From Leptolyngbyaceae cyanobacterium MAG.088 (GTDB lineage Bacteria; Cyanobacteriota; Cyanobacteriia; Phormidesmidales; Phormidesmidaceae), in NCBI GenBank assembly GCA_019634055.1, contig JAHQVZ010000027.1, positions 1 to 48,317 on the forward strand: 48,317 nt of DNA, read 5' to 3'. Positions 9,296 to 18,764 of this stretch are shown here, one piece after another. Made by a program: the position numbers and the translations under genes. The notes under the pieces are model-generated. The model saw only the letters and a list, made by a program, of their open reading frames with translations, had not been told where the DNA came from and made no database searches. Position 1 is the first letter of the stretch. The number at the start of each line of letters is the position of its first letter.

Positions 9296-10525
9296 ATGGC
9301 ACGCGAAAAGTTTGAAAGAAGTAAACCCCACGTTAACATTGGCACCATTGGCCACGTTGACCACGGTAAGACCACTTTGACGGCTGCTATCACTATGACA
9401 TTAGCGGCGGCTGGCAGCGCTAAAGCTCGTAATTACGAGGATATTGATGCAGCTCCTGAAGAGAAGGCGAGGGGTATCACTATTAATACGGCTCACGTAG
9501 AGTACGAGACCGAAAATCGCCACTATGCTCACGTAGACTGCCCTGGACACGCAGACTATGTAAAGAACATGATTACAGGTGCGGCCCAGATGGATGGTGC
9601 CATTTTGGTTTGCTCTGCAGCTGATGGTCCGATGCCTCAGACCCGTGAGCATATTTTGCTTGCTAAACAGGTTGGCGTACCTCATATTGTTGTTTTCTTG
9701 AACAAGCAAGACCAGGTAGATGATGAAGAACTGCTTGAGCTAGTTGAGCTAGAAGTCCGTGAGCTGCTTAGCTCCTATGATTTTCCTGGTGATGATATTC
9801 CTATCGTTGCTGGTTCTGCGCTGAAAGCAGTTGAGGCACTTCAAGCCAATGGCAGCCTTGGTAAGGGCGATGATGAATGGGTAGATAAGATTCTTGAACT
9901 GATGGAACAGGTGGATGAATATATTCCTGCTCCCGAGCGTGACGTTGATAAGCCTTTCTTGATGGCGGTTGAGGACGTCTTCTCGATTACTGGTCGTGGT
10001 ACTGTGGCTACTGGTCGGATTGAGCGTGGTAAGGTCAAGGTCGGTGAGACAATTGAAATTGTCGGCATCCGCGATACGACTGAAAGCACAGTAACTGGCG
10101 TTGAGATGTTCCAGAAGACCTTGGATGAAGGTATGGCTGGTGACAACGTTGGTGTGCTTCTACGTGGTATTCAGAAAGAAGATATTCTGCGCGGCATGGT
10201 ACTTGCTAAGCCCAAGAGTATTACGCCTCACACTAAGTTTGAAGCAGAAGTTTATGTACTGAATAAGGAAGAAGGCGGTCGTCATACTCCTTTCTTTCCT
10301 GGCTACAAGCCCCAGTTCTATGTACGTACAACTGATGTAACTGGTTCCATTGCTAGTTTTACTGCTGACGATGGCAGTGCTGCTGAAATGGTTATGCCTG
10401 GTGACCGCATTAAGATGAATGTGGAACTGATTAACCCGGTAGCCGTTGAAGAAGGTATGCGCTTTGCTATCCGTGAGGGTGGTCGTACTGTAGGTGCTGG
10501 CGTAGTTTCTAAGATTACTGAGTAA
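9296..10525 (+). CDS. tuf: Translation elongation factor Tu
   Basis: Delivers aminoacyl-tRNA to the ribosome. 409 residues, the length typical of cyanobacteria and plastids because of an insertion around residues 180-195 ([15 protein letters not shown]). P-loop GHVDHGKT at 19-26, RGITINTAH switch 1, DCPGH G3 and NKQD G4 (Gln in place of Met, as often in this lineage). Domains 2 and 3 are complete, ending [10 protein letters not shown]. Lies 25 bp after fusA. A 12-bp direct repeat (TTACTGAGTAAT) spans its stop codon and recurs 5 bp later. Confidence 0.97.
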   Translation: MAREKFERSKPHVNIGTIGHVDHGKTTLTAAITMTLAAAGSAKARNYEDIDAAPEEKARGITINTAHVEYETENRHYAHVDCPGHADYVKNMITGAAQMDGAILVCSAADGPMPQTREHILLAKQVGVPHIVVFLNKQDQVDDEELLELVELEVRELLSSYDFPGDDIPIVAGSALKAVEALQANGSLGKGDDEWVDKILELMEQVDEYIPAPERDVDKPFLMAVEDVFSITGRGTVATGRIERGKVKVGETIEIVGIRDTTESTVTGVEMFQKTLDEGMAGDNVGVLLRGIQKEDILRGMVLAKPKSITPHTKFEAEVYVLNKEEGGRHTPFFPGYKPQFYVRTTDVTGSIASFTADDGSAAEMVMPGDRIKMNVELINPVAVEEGMRFAIREGGRTVGAGVVSKITE

Positions 10526-10543
10526 TAATTGTTACTGAGTAAT
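10515..10543 (+). repeat. Short direct repeat across the tuf stop codon
   Basis: TTACTGAGTAAT occurs at 10515-10526 (containing the TAA stop) and again at 10532-10543, with AATTG between. Each unit is also nearly self-complementary. Looks like a small slippage duplication of the gene end. Confidence 0.75.
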
Positions 10544-10559
10544 TTGTTTTAGTCTAATG

Positions 10560-10583
10560 CGAAGAAGGATTTATCCTTCTTCG
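10560..10583 (+). terminator. Strong hairpin between tuf and rpsJ
   Basis: CGAAGAAGGA, tetraloop TTTA, TCCTTCTTCG: a perfect 10-bp stem. The following bases (TTCCCTCGG) are not a clean T-run, so it is more likely a partial terminator or RNA processing/stability element that separates tuf from rpsJ than a full stop. Confidence 0.6.
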
Positions 10584-10640
10584 TTCCCTCGGTCCTTGGA
10601 CCATTTGAACCTTGATAATTGAAGGAAGCTTTAAGTCGTA

Positions 10641-10958
10641 ATGGCTACTATTCAGCAGCAAAAAATCCGTATTCGCTTGAAGGCATTTGATCGCCGTCTT
10701 TTAGATACTTCTTGCGAAAAAATTGTAGACACGGCAAATCGCACCAACGCAACCGCAATTGGACCTATTCCTCTGCCTACCAAGCGCAAAATCTACTGTG
10801 TTCTGCGTTCCCCTCACGTTAATAAAGATTCTCGCGAACACTTTGAAACACGTACCCATCGCCGCATTATCGATATTTATCAACCTACATCTAAGACGAT
10901 CGATGCTCTAATGAAGCTAGATTTACCTGCTGGTGTAGATATTGAGGTTAAGCTCTGA
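10641..10958 (+). CDS. rpsJ: 30S ribosomal protein S10
   Basis: 105-residue S10, a head protein of the small subunit that also serves as NusE in transcription antitermination in characterised bacteria. Starts [17 protein letters not shown] and retains the HKDSREHFE-type loop ([15 protein letters not shown]) and C-terminal [11 protein letters not shown]. In cyanobacteria S10 ends the str operon rather than beginning the S10 operon, as here. GAAGGAAG upstream provides the SD (about 10619-10627). Confidence 0.97.
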   Translation: MATIQQQKIRIRLKAFDRRLLDTSCEKIVDTANRTNATAIGPIPLPTKRKIYCVLRSPHVNKDSREHFETRTHRRIIDIYQPTSKTIDALMKLDLPAGVDIEVKL

Positions 10959-11220
10959 TTGGCTAAATTCACTGGTCTGCTCTAGGGTGGCTTATGGGCT
11001 AAGCAATTTAGCTTGGTGAAATAGCATCGGTTATTGAATTAATTGCTTGCTTGCAAACTCGTATATCTGTTTCCAGCCGTGATCAGATGTCTTGTATATC
11101 ACCTGAGATGGAGACTGTGCGAATCTAGTGGATGGGTTAGAATAATTGTACGCATCTACAGGGTTGTATGCTGCTCCTGTAGATTGCTTGTTTGACTAAA
11201 AGTATTTTTACCCCACCCTA

Positions 11221-11877
11221 ATGGATTCTGCCTCATCAGTCGCTGTCCGAGAGTTACCTTTATTCCCTTTACCTGAGCTGGTTCTCTTTCCTGGTAGGCA
11301 TTTACCACTTCATATATTTGAGTTTCGTTATCGCATCATGATGAATACGATCCTCCAGTCGGATCGGCGTTTTGGTGTCCTTATGATTGATCCTGATAAT
11401 GGTGAAATTTCTAAGGTTGGTTGCTGTGCAGAAGTTGTTCATTTTCAGCGTTTGCCAGATGACCGTATGAAGATATTAACCATGGGGCAGCAAAGGTTTC
11501 GGGTTTTAGACTATGTTCGCGAAAAACCATATCGTGTTGGATTGGTTGAATGGATTGAGGATGAATCGGTTGACAAAGATTTGACACCTTTAGCCTCTGA
11601 AGTGGATCAGCTATTGCGAGATGTTGTCCATCTATCCTCGAAATTGACGAGCCAGGAAATTGAGTTTCCTGAGAGTGTTCCAGAACTGCCATTAGATTTG
11701 TCTTACTGGATTGCTAGCACACTGCATGGTGTGGCACGAGAACAACAGCAGTTGTTAGAGATGCAAGATACTGCTAAGCGTTTGGAGCGTGAGGCCGATA
11801 TTTTAACGTCTACTCGTAATCATTTGGCAGCTCGTACAGCTTTGAAAGATGTACTGCCAGATGATAAGCCTTCATAG
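11221..11877 (+). CDS. LON peptidase substrate-binding domain protein
   Basis: 218 residues comprising a single LON N-terminal (substrate-binding) domain without ATPase or protease parts. The signature LPLFPLPELVLFPGRHLPLHIFEFRYR appears at residues ~12-40 (shown in parts: LPLFPLPE, LVLFPG, LPLHIFE, RYR). The C-terminal ~60 residues form a charged helix. Such stand-alone proteins are widespread in cyanobacteria downstream of the str operon; their role is not settled. A 262-bp gap separates it from rpsJ, so it may have its own promoter. No SD is obvious at the chosen ATG. Confidence 0.85.
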   Translation: MDSASSVAVRELPLFPLPELVLFPGRHLPLHIFEFRYRIMMNTILQSDRRFGVLMIDPDNGEISKVGCCAEVVHFQRLPDDRMKILTMGQQRFRVLDYVREKPYRVGLVEWIEDESVDKDLTPLASEVDQLLRDVVHLSSKLTSQEIEFPESVPELPLDLSYWIASTLHGVAREQQQLLEMQDTAKRLEREADILTSTRNHLAARTALKDVLPDDKPS

Positions 11878-11965
11878 TGAGGCTTTGACGTATAGCAGCA
11901 TTATTTACTATTCTCCCCATGCCTTCTTAGGCAAAGTATTTAGAGTTGACAGACTATTAGACTTG

Positions 11966-12808
11966 CTAATTCTGGACTTGAATTTGTTCATAGCTGCCAA
12001 AAATTTTCAAGCTTCTTGTGCAGTTTTTTAGAAGTTGTAAAGCGGCTTGGGTATTTGGGTCATCTAAGCTTGCTTCAATGTCAATGAAAAATCGATAGTC
12101 TCCCAGGGCTAGTTTAGTTGGCCGTGATTCAATACGACTCATGTTTATGCCTTGAGTCGCAAATAATTGCAGTGGCTTTAGTAAAGCGCCTGGTGTGTTG
12201 TCTGGCAATCTAAATGCTAAAGATGTATGACTTCCATGGCTTACCAAGTGTTGGCCTAGAACCCAAAAGCGAGTTGCATTGTCAGGGTTATCGTTGATTG
12301 GGTCTGCAAGTGTTGGGATGTCATACAGTTTAGCTGCCCACAACGGAGAGATGGCTGCAATGGTCTTATCGCTCGATAATCTAGGAAGGGCCTCAGTGGT
12401 GGAACTTGTTGCGATTTGAACCGCAGTGGATAAGTTGACTGCTAACCATTTTTGGCATTGGGTTAGGGCTTGGGGATGTGAGTAAACTGTTTTAATAGTG
12501 TTTAGACTATCGGCATGGGATAAGAGTGCATGGTGAATTGGGATTACCAAATTATTTTGAATTTTGAGGTTATCTAGTTCCCACAGCATGTCTAAAGTAT
12601 CGCGTACACTTCCACCAATAGAGTTTTCAATAGGGACTACGGCGGCGTCGGTTTCACCAATGGCAGCGGCTTTAATAGCTTTGGCAATAGTGTTGTAGGG
12701 TTTTAATGTTGGTAGTTGATTGTGATGTATTTTCAACCAATGGGCATAGTTAGTGGCTGCCAATTCGGAGTAGCTTCCGGCTGGTCCTAAGTGTGCAATA
12801 GAAGTCAT
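11966..12808 (-). CDS. pheA: Prephenate dehydratase
   Basis: Converts prephenate to phenylpyruvate in phenylalanine synthesis. 280 residues: a prephenate dehydratase domain starting IAHLGPAGSYSELAA, with the conserved Thr-Arg-Phe in NATRFWVLG, then a C-terminal ACT regulatory domain (around residues 195-275) with the ESRPTK motif expected for phenylalanine feedback binding. It is monofunctional, lacking a chorismate mutase domain. It lies on the same strand as rnhB and rne, with the + strand DUF1997 gene between. Confidence 0.95.
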   Translation of the reverse strand: MTSIAHLGPAGSYSELAATNYAHWLKIHHNQLPTLKPYNTIAKAIKAAAIGETDAAVVPIENSIGGSVRDTLDMLWELDNLKIQNNLVIPIHHALLSHADSLNTIKTVYSHPQALTQCQKWLAVNLSTAVQIATSSTTEALPRLSSDKTIAAISPLWAAKLYDIPTLADPINDNPDNATRFWVLGQHLVSHGSHTSLAFRLPDNTPGALLKPLQLFATQGINMSRIESRPTKLALGDYRFFIDIEASLDDPNTQAALQLLKNCTRSLKIFGSYEQIQVQN

Positions 12809-12980
12809 CTAGAAAATATATGGAGGTCATCAGTGCCCCCTGAAATAAAGGTGTTAGAGTTAGCTTAATAGCTTTTGAGCGAACTATTGTTTAATGGGAT
12901 GGCAGTCAAAGAAATCGGTTTTCAACAGCTGTCTATGCCTTGGGAATTTTATGTATGGTGCTGGGGTGAAATTTGACTGA

Positions 12981-13523
12981 ATGGTTCATTTTCATGCGTC
13001 ACAGTCTGTAGAAATTGCCATATCTCCTGCACCTGTGCCTATTCATCAGTATTTGAGTAATACTGAGCGGTTGGTATATGCTCTTGCGGATCCGAGCCAA
13101 ATCAAGGTTTTAGAGGATAATACGTTTCAATTTAGTATGCGTCCCATCAAATTTTTGATGTTGACGTTGGAACCTGTCGCTGATGTGAAAATATATCCAA
13201 ATGATTGTGACGAAATAATCATTTATTCAGATTCCTGTCGCTTAAAACATCAGGCATTACTTAATCGACATTTTTCATTTAAGCTTCAAGGCTGGTTAGC
13301 TGCCCGCTCTGACAACTCTGGGGTATCGGGTAATGCGGAGCTAGATATTCAGATTGACTTACCAGCGGCATTTAGGTTGACTCCTAAATCACTTTTAGAG
13401 TCAACAGGTAATACCATTGTTAATGGTATTTTAACGACGATTAAGCAACGCTTACAGCGTCGATTGCTCCATGAATATAAAGGCTGGACCACGGGGGTTT
13501 TGGCGTCGTCTCAGCTTCGATAA
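12981..13523 (+). CDS. DUF1997 family protein
   Basis: 180-residue protein matching the cyanobacterial/plant DUF1997 family, usually found beside rnhB and pheA. No signal peptide or membrane segment; the middle is rich in beta strands (RPIKFLMLTLEPVADVKIYP) and the C-terminus is an amphipathic basic helix (TTIKQRLQRRLLHEY). Function unknown. It sits on the + strand, opposite to the flanking pheA and rnhB genes; its 3' end is 31 bp from the convergent rnhB stop. Confidence 0.8.
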   Translation: MVHFHASQSVEIAISPAPVPIHQYLSNTERLVYALADPSQIKVLEDNTFQFSMRPIKFLMLTLEPVADVKIYPNDCDEIIIYSDSCRLKHQALLNRHFSFKLQGWLAARSDNSGVSGNAELDIQIDLPAAFRLTPKSLLESTGNTIVNGILTTIKQRLQRRLLHEYKGWTTGVLASSQLR

Positions 13524-13554
13524 TGATGATGCCTTCTAAGTTAAGTCGAGATCG

Positions 13555-14133
13555 CTACAGCAAAGATAGCTGCTGGCAACTTTTGAATGAACGACGATGG
13601 TATCTTGTGGGGCCTAATGCTTTTAGCCCAGCTAAATGTTTTGGGCTACCGTAGCCTTTATTCGAGGCTAGGTCGTAACCTGGGTAACGTTTTGCTAGTC
13701 GAATAATGAGCGTGTCTCGCCAAACTTTAGCTAATATGCTGGCGGCTGCGATCGCAACTATAGACTGATCACCTTTAATAATCGTCTTTTGTGCAATATC
13801 AAGCTCAGGGATAGGTTGATTACCATCCACTAGACATTGTGTAGGTTGAGGCGTTAAATGACTAATTGCCCGATGCATAGCCTTTAATGAAGCCTGTAAA
13901 ACATTTATTCGATCAATCTGATAAGCCGAAACCCAGCCAATTTGGGCATCAACAGAGGCTGAACGAATAATAGGGATTAAGCGCTGACGCTTTAGGGGAG
14001 TAAGAACCTTACTATCTGCCACGCCTTGTGTTTGTAGCCATGATTCTAAATCGGGCTTGAGCATTACCGCTGCCGCTACAACAGGTCCGAACAGAGCCCC
14101 TCGTCCTACTTCATCTACGCCAGCAATTGACAT
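13555..14133 (-). CDS. rnhB: Ribonuclease HII
   Basis: Removes RNA, including single ribonucleotides, from DNA-RNA hybrids. 192 residues with the active-site D7-E8 in AGVDEVGRG, VADSKVL, the third acid in CLVDGNQPIP and the distal ASILAKVWRD motif. The catalytic motif begins almost at the start codon, so the protein is a minimal RNase HII without N-terminal extension. The start lies 20 bp after the rne stop, so rne-rnhB form an operon. Confidence 0.95.
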   Translation of the reverse strand: MSIAGVDEVGRGALFGPVVAAAVMLKPDLESWLQTQGVADSKVLTPLKRQRLIPIIRSASVDAQIGWVSAYQIDRINVLQASLKAMHRAISHLTPQPTQCLVDGNQPIPELDIAQKTIIKGDQSIVAIAAASILAKVWRDTLIIRLAKRYPGYDLASNKGYGSPKHLAGLKALGPTRYHRRSFKSCQQLSLL

Positions 14134-14153
14134 TCGCCTAGCTTGGATAACAG

Positions 14154-16196
14154 TTAACCTGCTGTTGCAGACGACCGGCGACGACGACGACGAGTCGGAG
14201 GCGCTTCTGATTCATCTGATTCTGAAGTTTCCTGTTGAGAAACATTAACATCGACTACATCAACATCGGTTTCATTGGATGGGTCTATGCCAGAAGACGT
14301 AACCGTAATGTCAGAATTAACGATGTCAGAATGTTCATCTTCCGTTGCTAAAGCCAACGTTGGACTACTATCAAACTGTGATGTTTCAGTAGCTGCATCA
14401 ATGCTATTTTCCTCAGAAACTGATACTTCACCCGGTAAAACCACAGATACAACTACATTCTTAGTATCTTTAATCTCTTCTTGACTTAGCACTAGAGGAG
14501 AAACACCCATCTCAGCATAAATACGCTGTTCATCGGGTGTTAGAGCTACAGTTACTATCTTAGGAGGTGTTTCTGGTTTGCGGCTACGACCACGAGAACG
14601 CTTGCCGCGACTAGGCACAGCTTCTGTCGGGAGCTCCTCCCTTGAACTTTCTCCATTGCCTGTGATCATAGGAGAAGAGCCAATAATGGAGCCGACATTA
14701 CTGCCATTATTAGCCAACTTGGGTGGAGCAGCGGCTGATCTACCACGAGTACTTGGAGCATCGTTACCGCGCCGCCGCCGACGACGATTACGACCATTTC
14801 CCTTATCGTTGTAATCGGGGTGATTAACCAAATCGAGGGATTTCAGATTCTGGTCAGGTTCTAAACTACTTGATGAGCGCTCTTGGCGTGCCATGCGTAC
14901 ACTGGGCATCGGTACAACGCGGCTAGCTACTGCCGATTGCTGCACTTCCACAGGAGATTCACCCGGTAACTGAGCTAGATGGCCTAAACCTCCACAGGCC
15001 GTACAAGGACAACCAAATAATTCATAGATGTTTTGGCCTTGCCGCTTCCGCGTCAGTTCTACCAGACCTAACTCAGAAAGCTGAGAAATTTGAGGACGCG
15101 CTTTATCGGCTTGTAACGCTTTGCCAAAGTGCTCTAAAACTTGCATTTGGTCACGCCGAGATTCCATGTCGATAAAATCAACGACAATGACTCCTGCTAC
15201 ATTCCGTAAACGTAGCTGCCGTGCAATTTCTACAGCTGCTTCGCAATTAGTCCAAAGTACGGTTTCTCGAGCGGTTGCTGATCGAGTAAATGACCCTGAG
15301 TTGACATCTACTACCGTCAACGCCTCAGTGGGTTCGATGATGATATATCCACCTGATGGCAGATCGACGCGAGGCTTCAACGCTTCACGAATGGCGGCAT
15401 TGACCCGAAAGTACTCTAAGATTGGCGGAGATTCGGTACGATGATGATCCACCAATACTCCGGCTGGTAAGCGTCCATCACTCCAGCTCGATAGATGTTG
15501 CTTCACACGCTGCATACCAATGTCTGAGTCCGTCACAATCCGATTGACATCGGCATTGTAAACATCCCTCAAGACCCGTTGAATAAAATCATCATCGCGA
15601 TTTAACAAAGCTGGTGGCCTAGTGGCCATAGCTTCCTGTTGAATCATTTCCCAGCGTTTTTGCAACGCTTCTAAATCTTCGATAATGGCTTCTTCAGAGA
15701 CACTTTCAGCTTCGGTTCTGACCAATAGCCCCATGCCTGGTGGCTTTGTCAAAATACCCAAAGCCCTTAGCCGATGGCGCTCAGCCTCGTTACGAATTCG
15801 CCGAGAAAGATTTACCCCTCGTCCATAGGGCATAAGTACCAAATATCGTCCAGGCAAAGTGATTTTACCAGTCAGTCTGGGTCCCTTATTGCCTGTTGGC
15901 TCTTTCATGATCTGCACCAATACTTTTTGTTTGGGTGCAACTAATTCAGTAATCGGTCCCGGAGCTCGTTTTAGCTTTAGTGGCCCTAAATCGGACACAT
16001 GCATAAAGCCATTTCGCTCACTATCGCCAATGTTGATAAAGGCAGCATCGATACCTGAAAGGACGTTTTCAACAGTACCTACATAAATATCTCCAACTTG
16101 GTGGCTACCGGTGGCCACAATCAACTCTTGAATTTGATCTTCTGAAAAAACGGCGGCAGTACGATGCTGCTCCGCAATAATGATCTGCTTAGGCAT
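14154..16196 (-). CDS. rne: Ribonuclease E/G
   Basis: Main endoribonuclease for mRNA decay and rRNA/tRNA processing. 680 residues. N-terminal catalytic half has the S1 domain (GDIYVGTVENVLSGIDAAFI), the DNase I-like core with VDVNSG and VDFIDME catalytic acids, and the zinc-link cysteines in GCPCTACGGLG. The C-terminal ~240 residues are acidic and low complexity with two arginine clusters: NRRRRRRGND and the terminal TRRRRRRSSATAG. The latter matches the cyanobacterial tail peptide reported to bind PNPase. SD GAGGAA is 6 nt before the ATG, and a stable hairpin is 25 bp upstream. Confidence 0.96.
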   Translation of the reverse strand: MPKQIIIAEQHRTAAVFSEDQIQELIVATGSHQVGDIYVGTVENVLSGIDAAFINIGDSERNGFMHVSDLGPLKLKRAPGPITELVAPKQKVLVQIMKEPTGNKGPRLTGKITLPGRYLVLMPYGRGVNLSRRIRNEAERHRLRALGILTKPPGMGLLVRTEAESVSEEAIIEDLEALQKRWEMIQQEAMATRPPALLNRDDDFIQRVLRDVYNADVNRIVTDSDIGMQRVKQHLSSWSDGRLPAGVLVDHHRTESPPILEYFRVNAAIREALKPRVDLPSGGYIIIEPTEALTVVDVNSGSFTRSATARETVLWTNCEAAVEIARQLRLRNVAGVIVVDFIDMESRRDQMQVLEHFGKALQADKARPQISQLSELGLVELTRKRQGQNIYELFGCPCTACGGLGHLAQLPGESPVEVQQSAVASRVVPMPSVRMARQERSSSSLEPDQNLKSLDLVNHPDYNDKGNGRNRRRRRRGNDAPSTRGRSAAAPPKLANNGSNVGSIIGSSPMITGNGESSREELPTEAVPSRGKRSRGRSRKPETPPKIVTVALTPDEQRIYAEMGVSPLVLSQEEIKDTKNVVVSVVLPGEVSVSEENSIDAATETSQFDSSPTLALATEDEHSDIVNSDITVTSSGIDPSNETDVDVVDVNVSQQETSESDESEAPPTRRRRRRSSATAG

Positions 16197-16220
16197 CCAA
16201 TTTCCTCAAAAACTTATGCC

Positions 16221-16247
16221 GCTAACCCCACAGTCACCGGGGCTAAC
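16221..16247 (-). promoter_or_regulatory. Hairpin in the rne 5' leader
   Basis: On the - strand GTTAGCCCC (16247-16239) pairs with GGGGTTAGC (16229-16221) over 9 positions when two G-U pairs are allowed; the + strand version has two C-A mismatches. The structure is thus better in sense rne mRNA and sits 25 nt upstream of the start codon. Cyanobacterial rne mRNAs are known for long, autoregulatory 5' leaders; a role here is inference. Confidence 0.45.
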
Positions 16248-16610
16248 GTACGTAAGCTCAACGATTAATCCTTCAAATCTAAGAAGCCGCCCAAACCTAC
16301 AACCTTTGGCACCTTAATAAAAGTCAATCAGGCCCTGTTGAGGCCATGGGCAGGCTACAGAGAAAACCGCAGGAATCTAAAAACGTTACTGCTTAGCAGC
16401 TAGAAGTACCGTTTAGATAAATCCGATTAGAGTACTGGGGCCTCAGACAGACCGTAAGCGTCGCTAGTACATTGCAATCGCAAGTGTTCTGACAGAAGCG
16501 GAACTGGTCAGTACTCGCCTTTGATGAGCTGCAACTAACAAACTCTGTAGTTATCCTGCGGCAGCTTCAGTTGCAATGGATTATAGCTTGAGCCTGTTCA
16601 TATGACCAGG

Positions 16611-16654
16611 AAATTGAAATAAAAATTTCAATTTTGACAGAGAATAATTTATTC
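16611..16654 (-). promoter_or_regulatory. AU-rich inverted repeats in rne upstream region
   Basis: AAATTGAAAT-AAAA-ATTTCAATTT (16611-16634) is a perfect 10-bp inverted repeat; GAATAATTTATTC (16642-16654) is a 13-bp palindrome. Both lie in the 562-bp gap between rnj and rne. They may be RNase E-sensitive AU-rich leader sites if the rne transcript begins this far upstream, or promoter-proximal regulator sites. Confidence 0.35.
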
Positions 16655-16687
16655 CCAATCTTAAAGTTGAGAATATGGGGCATGCAT

Positions 16688-16750
16688 GTTTTTAACTTCA
16701 GGGGATTAACAACTATTTCTAGTACCCTGAAGCTAAAAACTATCAATGAG
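16688..16750 (-). terminator. Hairpin downstream of rnj
   Basis: 16-bp arms (16688-16703 and 16735-16750), core CTTCAGGG/CCCTGAAG flanked by TTTTTA/TAAAAA, loop 31 nt, starting 8 nt after the rnj stop. One position is C-A on the + strand but G-U in the - strand transcript, so the structure favours the rnj mRNA. Likely a 3'-end structure; the long loop makes it an atypical terminator. Confidence 0.5.
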
Positions 16751-16758
16751 GTAAAACC

Positions 16759-18630
16759 CTAAACAGCGACAACTCGCTTTTTAATCGGTTCAGTTGGCTG
16801 TAAAGGCGTCTGAATGTCAACGGGTTGCATTAAGAAAACAATCAGGGGGTAACGTTTGGGGAGTTGACGTCGCACGAAGTGACGAACTTCCTCTTCTAAT
16901 CGAGAACGCAGGCCATCCCAGCGCACCGTACGCTGATTGCCAGACGTATTAATGACCTCGCTCCAACGACTTCGCAATCCAGCTGTGACTACCTGGTAAA
17001 TTTTTTCCTCCCAATCTGCTTGAGATAGCTTGGTTACTACGCCCCTTAAGTGAACCGTAGGTTGAGCTAATAATTTACCGTTGATATCTACGGTAGTAGA
17101 TATGGTGATGATGCCATCTTCCGCTAACTGCTGGCGTTCTTTAAGCACTGTGCGACCAACAATGCCATTTCGAGACGAGTCTACTAACTCAATTCCTGAT
17201 GAAACCTTACCGGCGATTTGGATGCCTTTTTCGTTATCAACAGTAACAATGTCGCCGTTTTGAATGACAACCATATGCTCAGCAGGTATTCCCATACTTT
17301 GAGCCGTTGCTGCATGCTTCACGAGCATTCGATGCTCTCCATGAACGGGTAGGAAATACTTTGGACGCGTCAGCGCCAGCATGAGTTTTTGGTCTTCTTG
17401 AGCGCCATGGCCAGAAACATGTAAGCCTCGACCCTTACCGTAGATTACATTCGCTCCCTGGGCCATCAACCTATCAATAGTATTGACAACTGCAATGGTA
17501 TTACCGGGGATCGGATTAGCTGAGAAGATAACCGTATCGCCTGAACGTATTTTAATTTGGCGATGAGAACCATTTGAAATCCTTGTCAGGGCAGCCATAG
17601 GTTCACCTTGGGACCCTGTGGTCAAAATCATCGCCTTTTCATCGGGGCAGCTATTTAGGGCATTTAATGGTTTGAATAAATCGTCAGGGCATTTCACATA
17701 CCCTAAGCTGCGAGCATGGGCTATGACATTGAGCATGGAGCGGCCTACCACAAAGACTGAGCGCTTATGCTTTTGTGCTAGCTCTAACAGCATATTGACC
17801 CGATGCACTGAGGAGGCAAATGTGGTCACCATCAAACGACCGTCTGCTTCACTAAAAGCACGATCTAAGTTTGGGAAAACAGAGCGCTCAGATGCAGTAT
17901 GACCAGGTACTTCAGCATTTGTAGAGTCGCTGATTAAACAAAGTATTCCCTCTTCGCCATAGGCTGCGAGACGGGCTAAATCAAAATACTCGCCATCTAC
18001 AGGGGTATGGTCAATTTTAAAATCCCCCGTATGAATCACAATGCCAGCGGGAGTGCGAATGGCCACCGTGAAACTATCGGCCATAGAATGAGTGTTGCGG
18101 ATATATTCCACCGCAAAGGACTGACCTAGTTTGACGGTATCACGAGGCTTTACTGTTCTCAGTTCAGTGCGATCAGACACACCGGCTTCCTCTAGCTTGT
18201 CAGCCAGCAGTGCCATAGCCAGGCGTGGGCCATAGATAACGGGAATGTCAAATTGTTTCAGGTGAAAGGCAATGCCACCAATGTGGTCTTCATGACCATG
18301 GGTGACAATCATGCCCTTGATTTTGTGGCGGTTTTCTCTCAGGTAAGTGACATCCGGTAACACGATATTCACGCCGTGCATCTCATCAGATGGAAAGGCT
18401 AGACCTGCATCTAGCAGAATAATTTCATCATTAATTTCAAAGACACAGGTGTTTTTCCCAATTTCGTGTAATCCACCCAGAGGGATAATCTTAAGTGTAT
18501 TTTTATTCAGTGGACTGGTCGTTTTCGGTGCAGCTTTTTGAGGATGGCTTCGAACTCTCTGGTTGCCATTCTGATTGTTAACTTTTGTAGTAGTTCTAGA
18601 TCTTTGGCTTGTTCTAGATCGTTGACTCAT
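16759..18630 (-). CDS. rnj: Ribonuclease J
   Basis: Beta-CASP metallo-RNase with 5'-3' exo- and endonuclease activity. 623 residues. The metal motif HGHEDH is at 111-116, preceded by GGLHEIGKN and followed by beta-CASP motifs (TGSQGEP, SANPIPGN and HVSGHGAQED). A C-terminal RNase J domain of about 100 residues closes the protein. The first ~45 residues are Ser/Arg/Lys-rich and probably disordered, longer than in Bacillus RNase J, typical for cyanobacteria. It is on the same strand as, and 134 bp downstream of, dapA, matching the widespread asd-dapA-rnj order. Confidence 0.95.
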   Translation of the reverse strand: MSQRSRTSQRSRTTTKVNNQNGNQRVRSHPQKAAPKTTSPLNKNTLKIIPLGGLHEIGKNTCVFEINDEIILLDAGLAFPSDEMHGVNIVLPDVTYLRENRHKIKGMIVTHGHEDHIGGIAFHLKQFDIPVIYGPRLAMALLADKLEEAGVSDRTELRTVKPRDTVKLGQSFAVEYIRNTHSMADSFTVAIRTPAGIVIHTGDFKIDHTPVDGEYFDLARLAAYGEEGILCLISDSTNAEVPGHTASERSVFPNLDRAFSEADGRLMVTTFASSVHRVNMLLELAQKHKRSVFVVGRSMLNVIAHARSLGYVKCPDDLFKPLNALNSCPDEKAMILTTGSQGEPMAALTRISNGSHRQIKIRSGDTVIFSANPIPGNTIAVVNTIDRLMAQGANVIYGKGRGLHVSGHGAQEDQKLMLALTRPKYFLPVHGEHRMLVKHAATAQSMGIPAEHMVVIQNGDIVTVDNEKGIQIAGKVSSGIELVDSSRNGIVGRTVLKERQQLAEDGIITISTTVDINGKLLAQPTVHLRGVVTKLSQADWEEKIYQVVTAGLRSRWSEVINTSGNQRTVRWDGLRSRLEEEVRHFVRRQLPKRYPLIVFLMQPVDIQTPLQPTEPIKKRVVAV

Positions 18631-18764
18631 AAGTTCCTTAATGAAAGGTCAAAAAATGTAAATTTCTGAGAGCGTTTAAAGAGTTTCTGTGGAAACTCAG
18701 ACTTGATTTAAGGAGTAATAACTCTTTGGGGCTTGTCAGACTATTGCTGGAATAAGAGTTAGAT

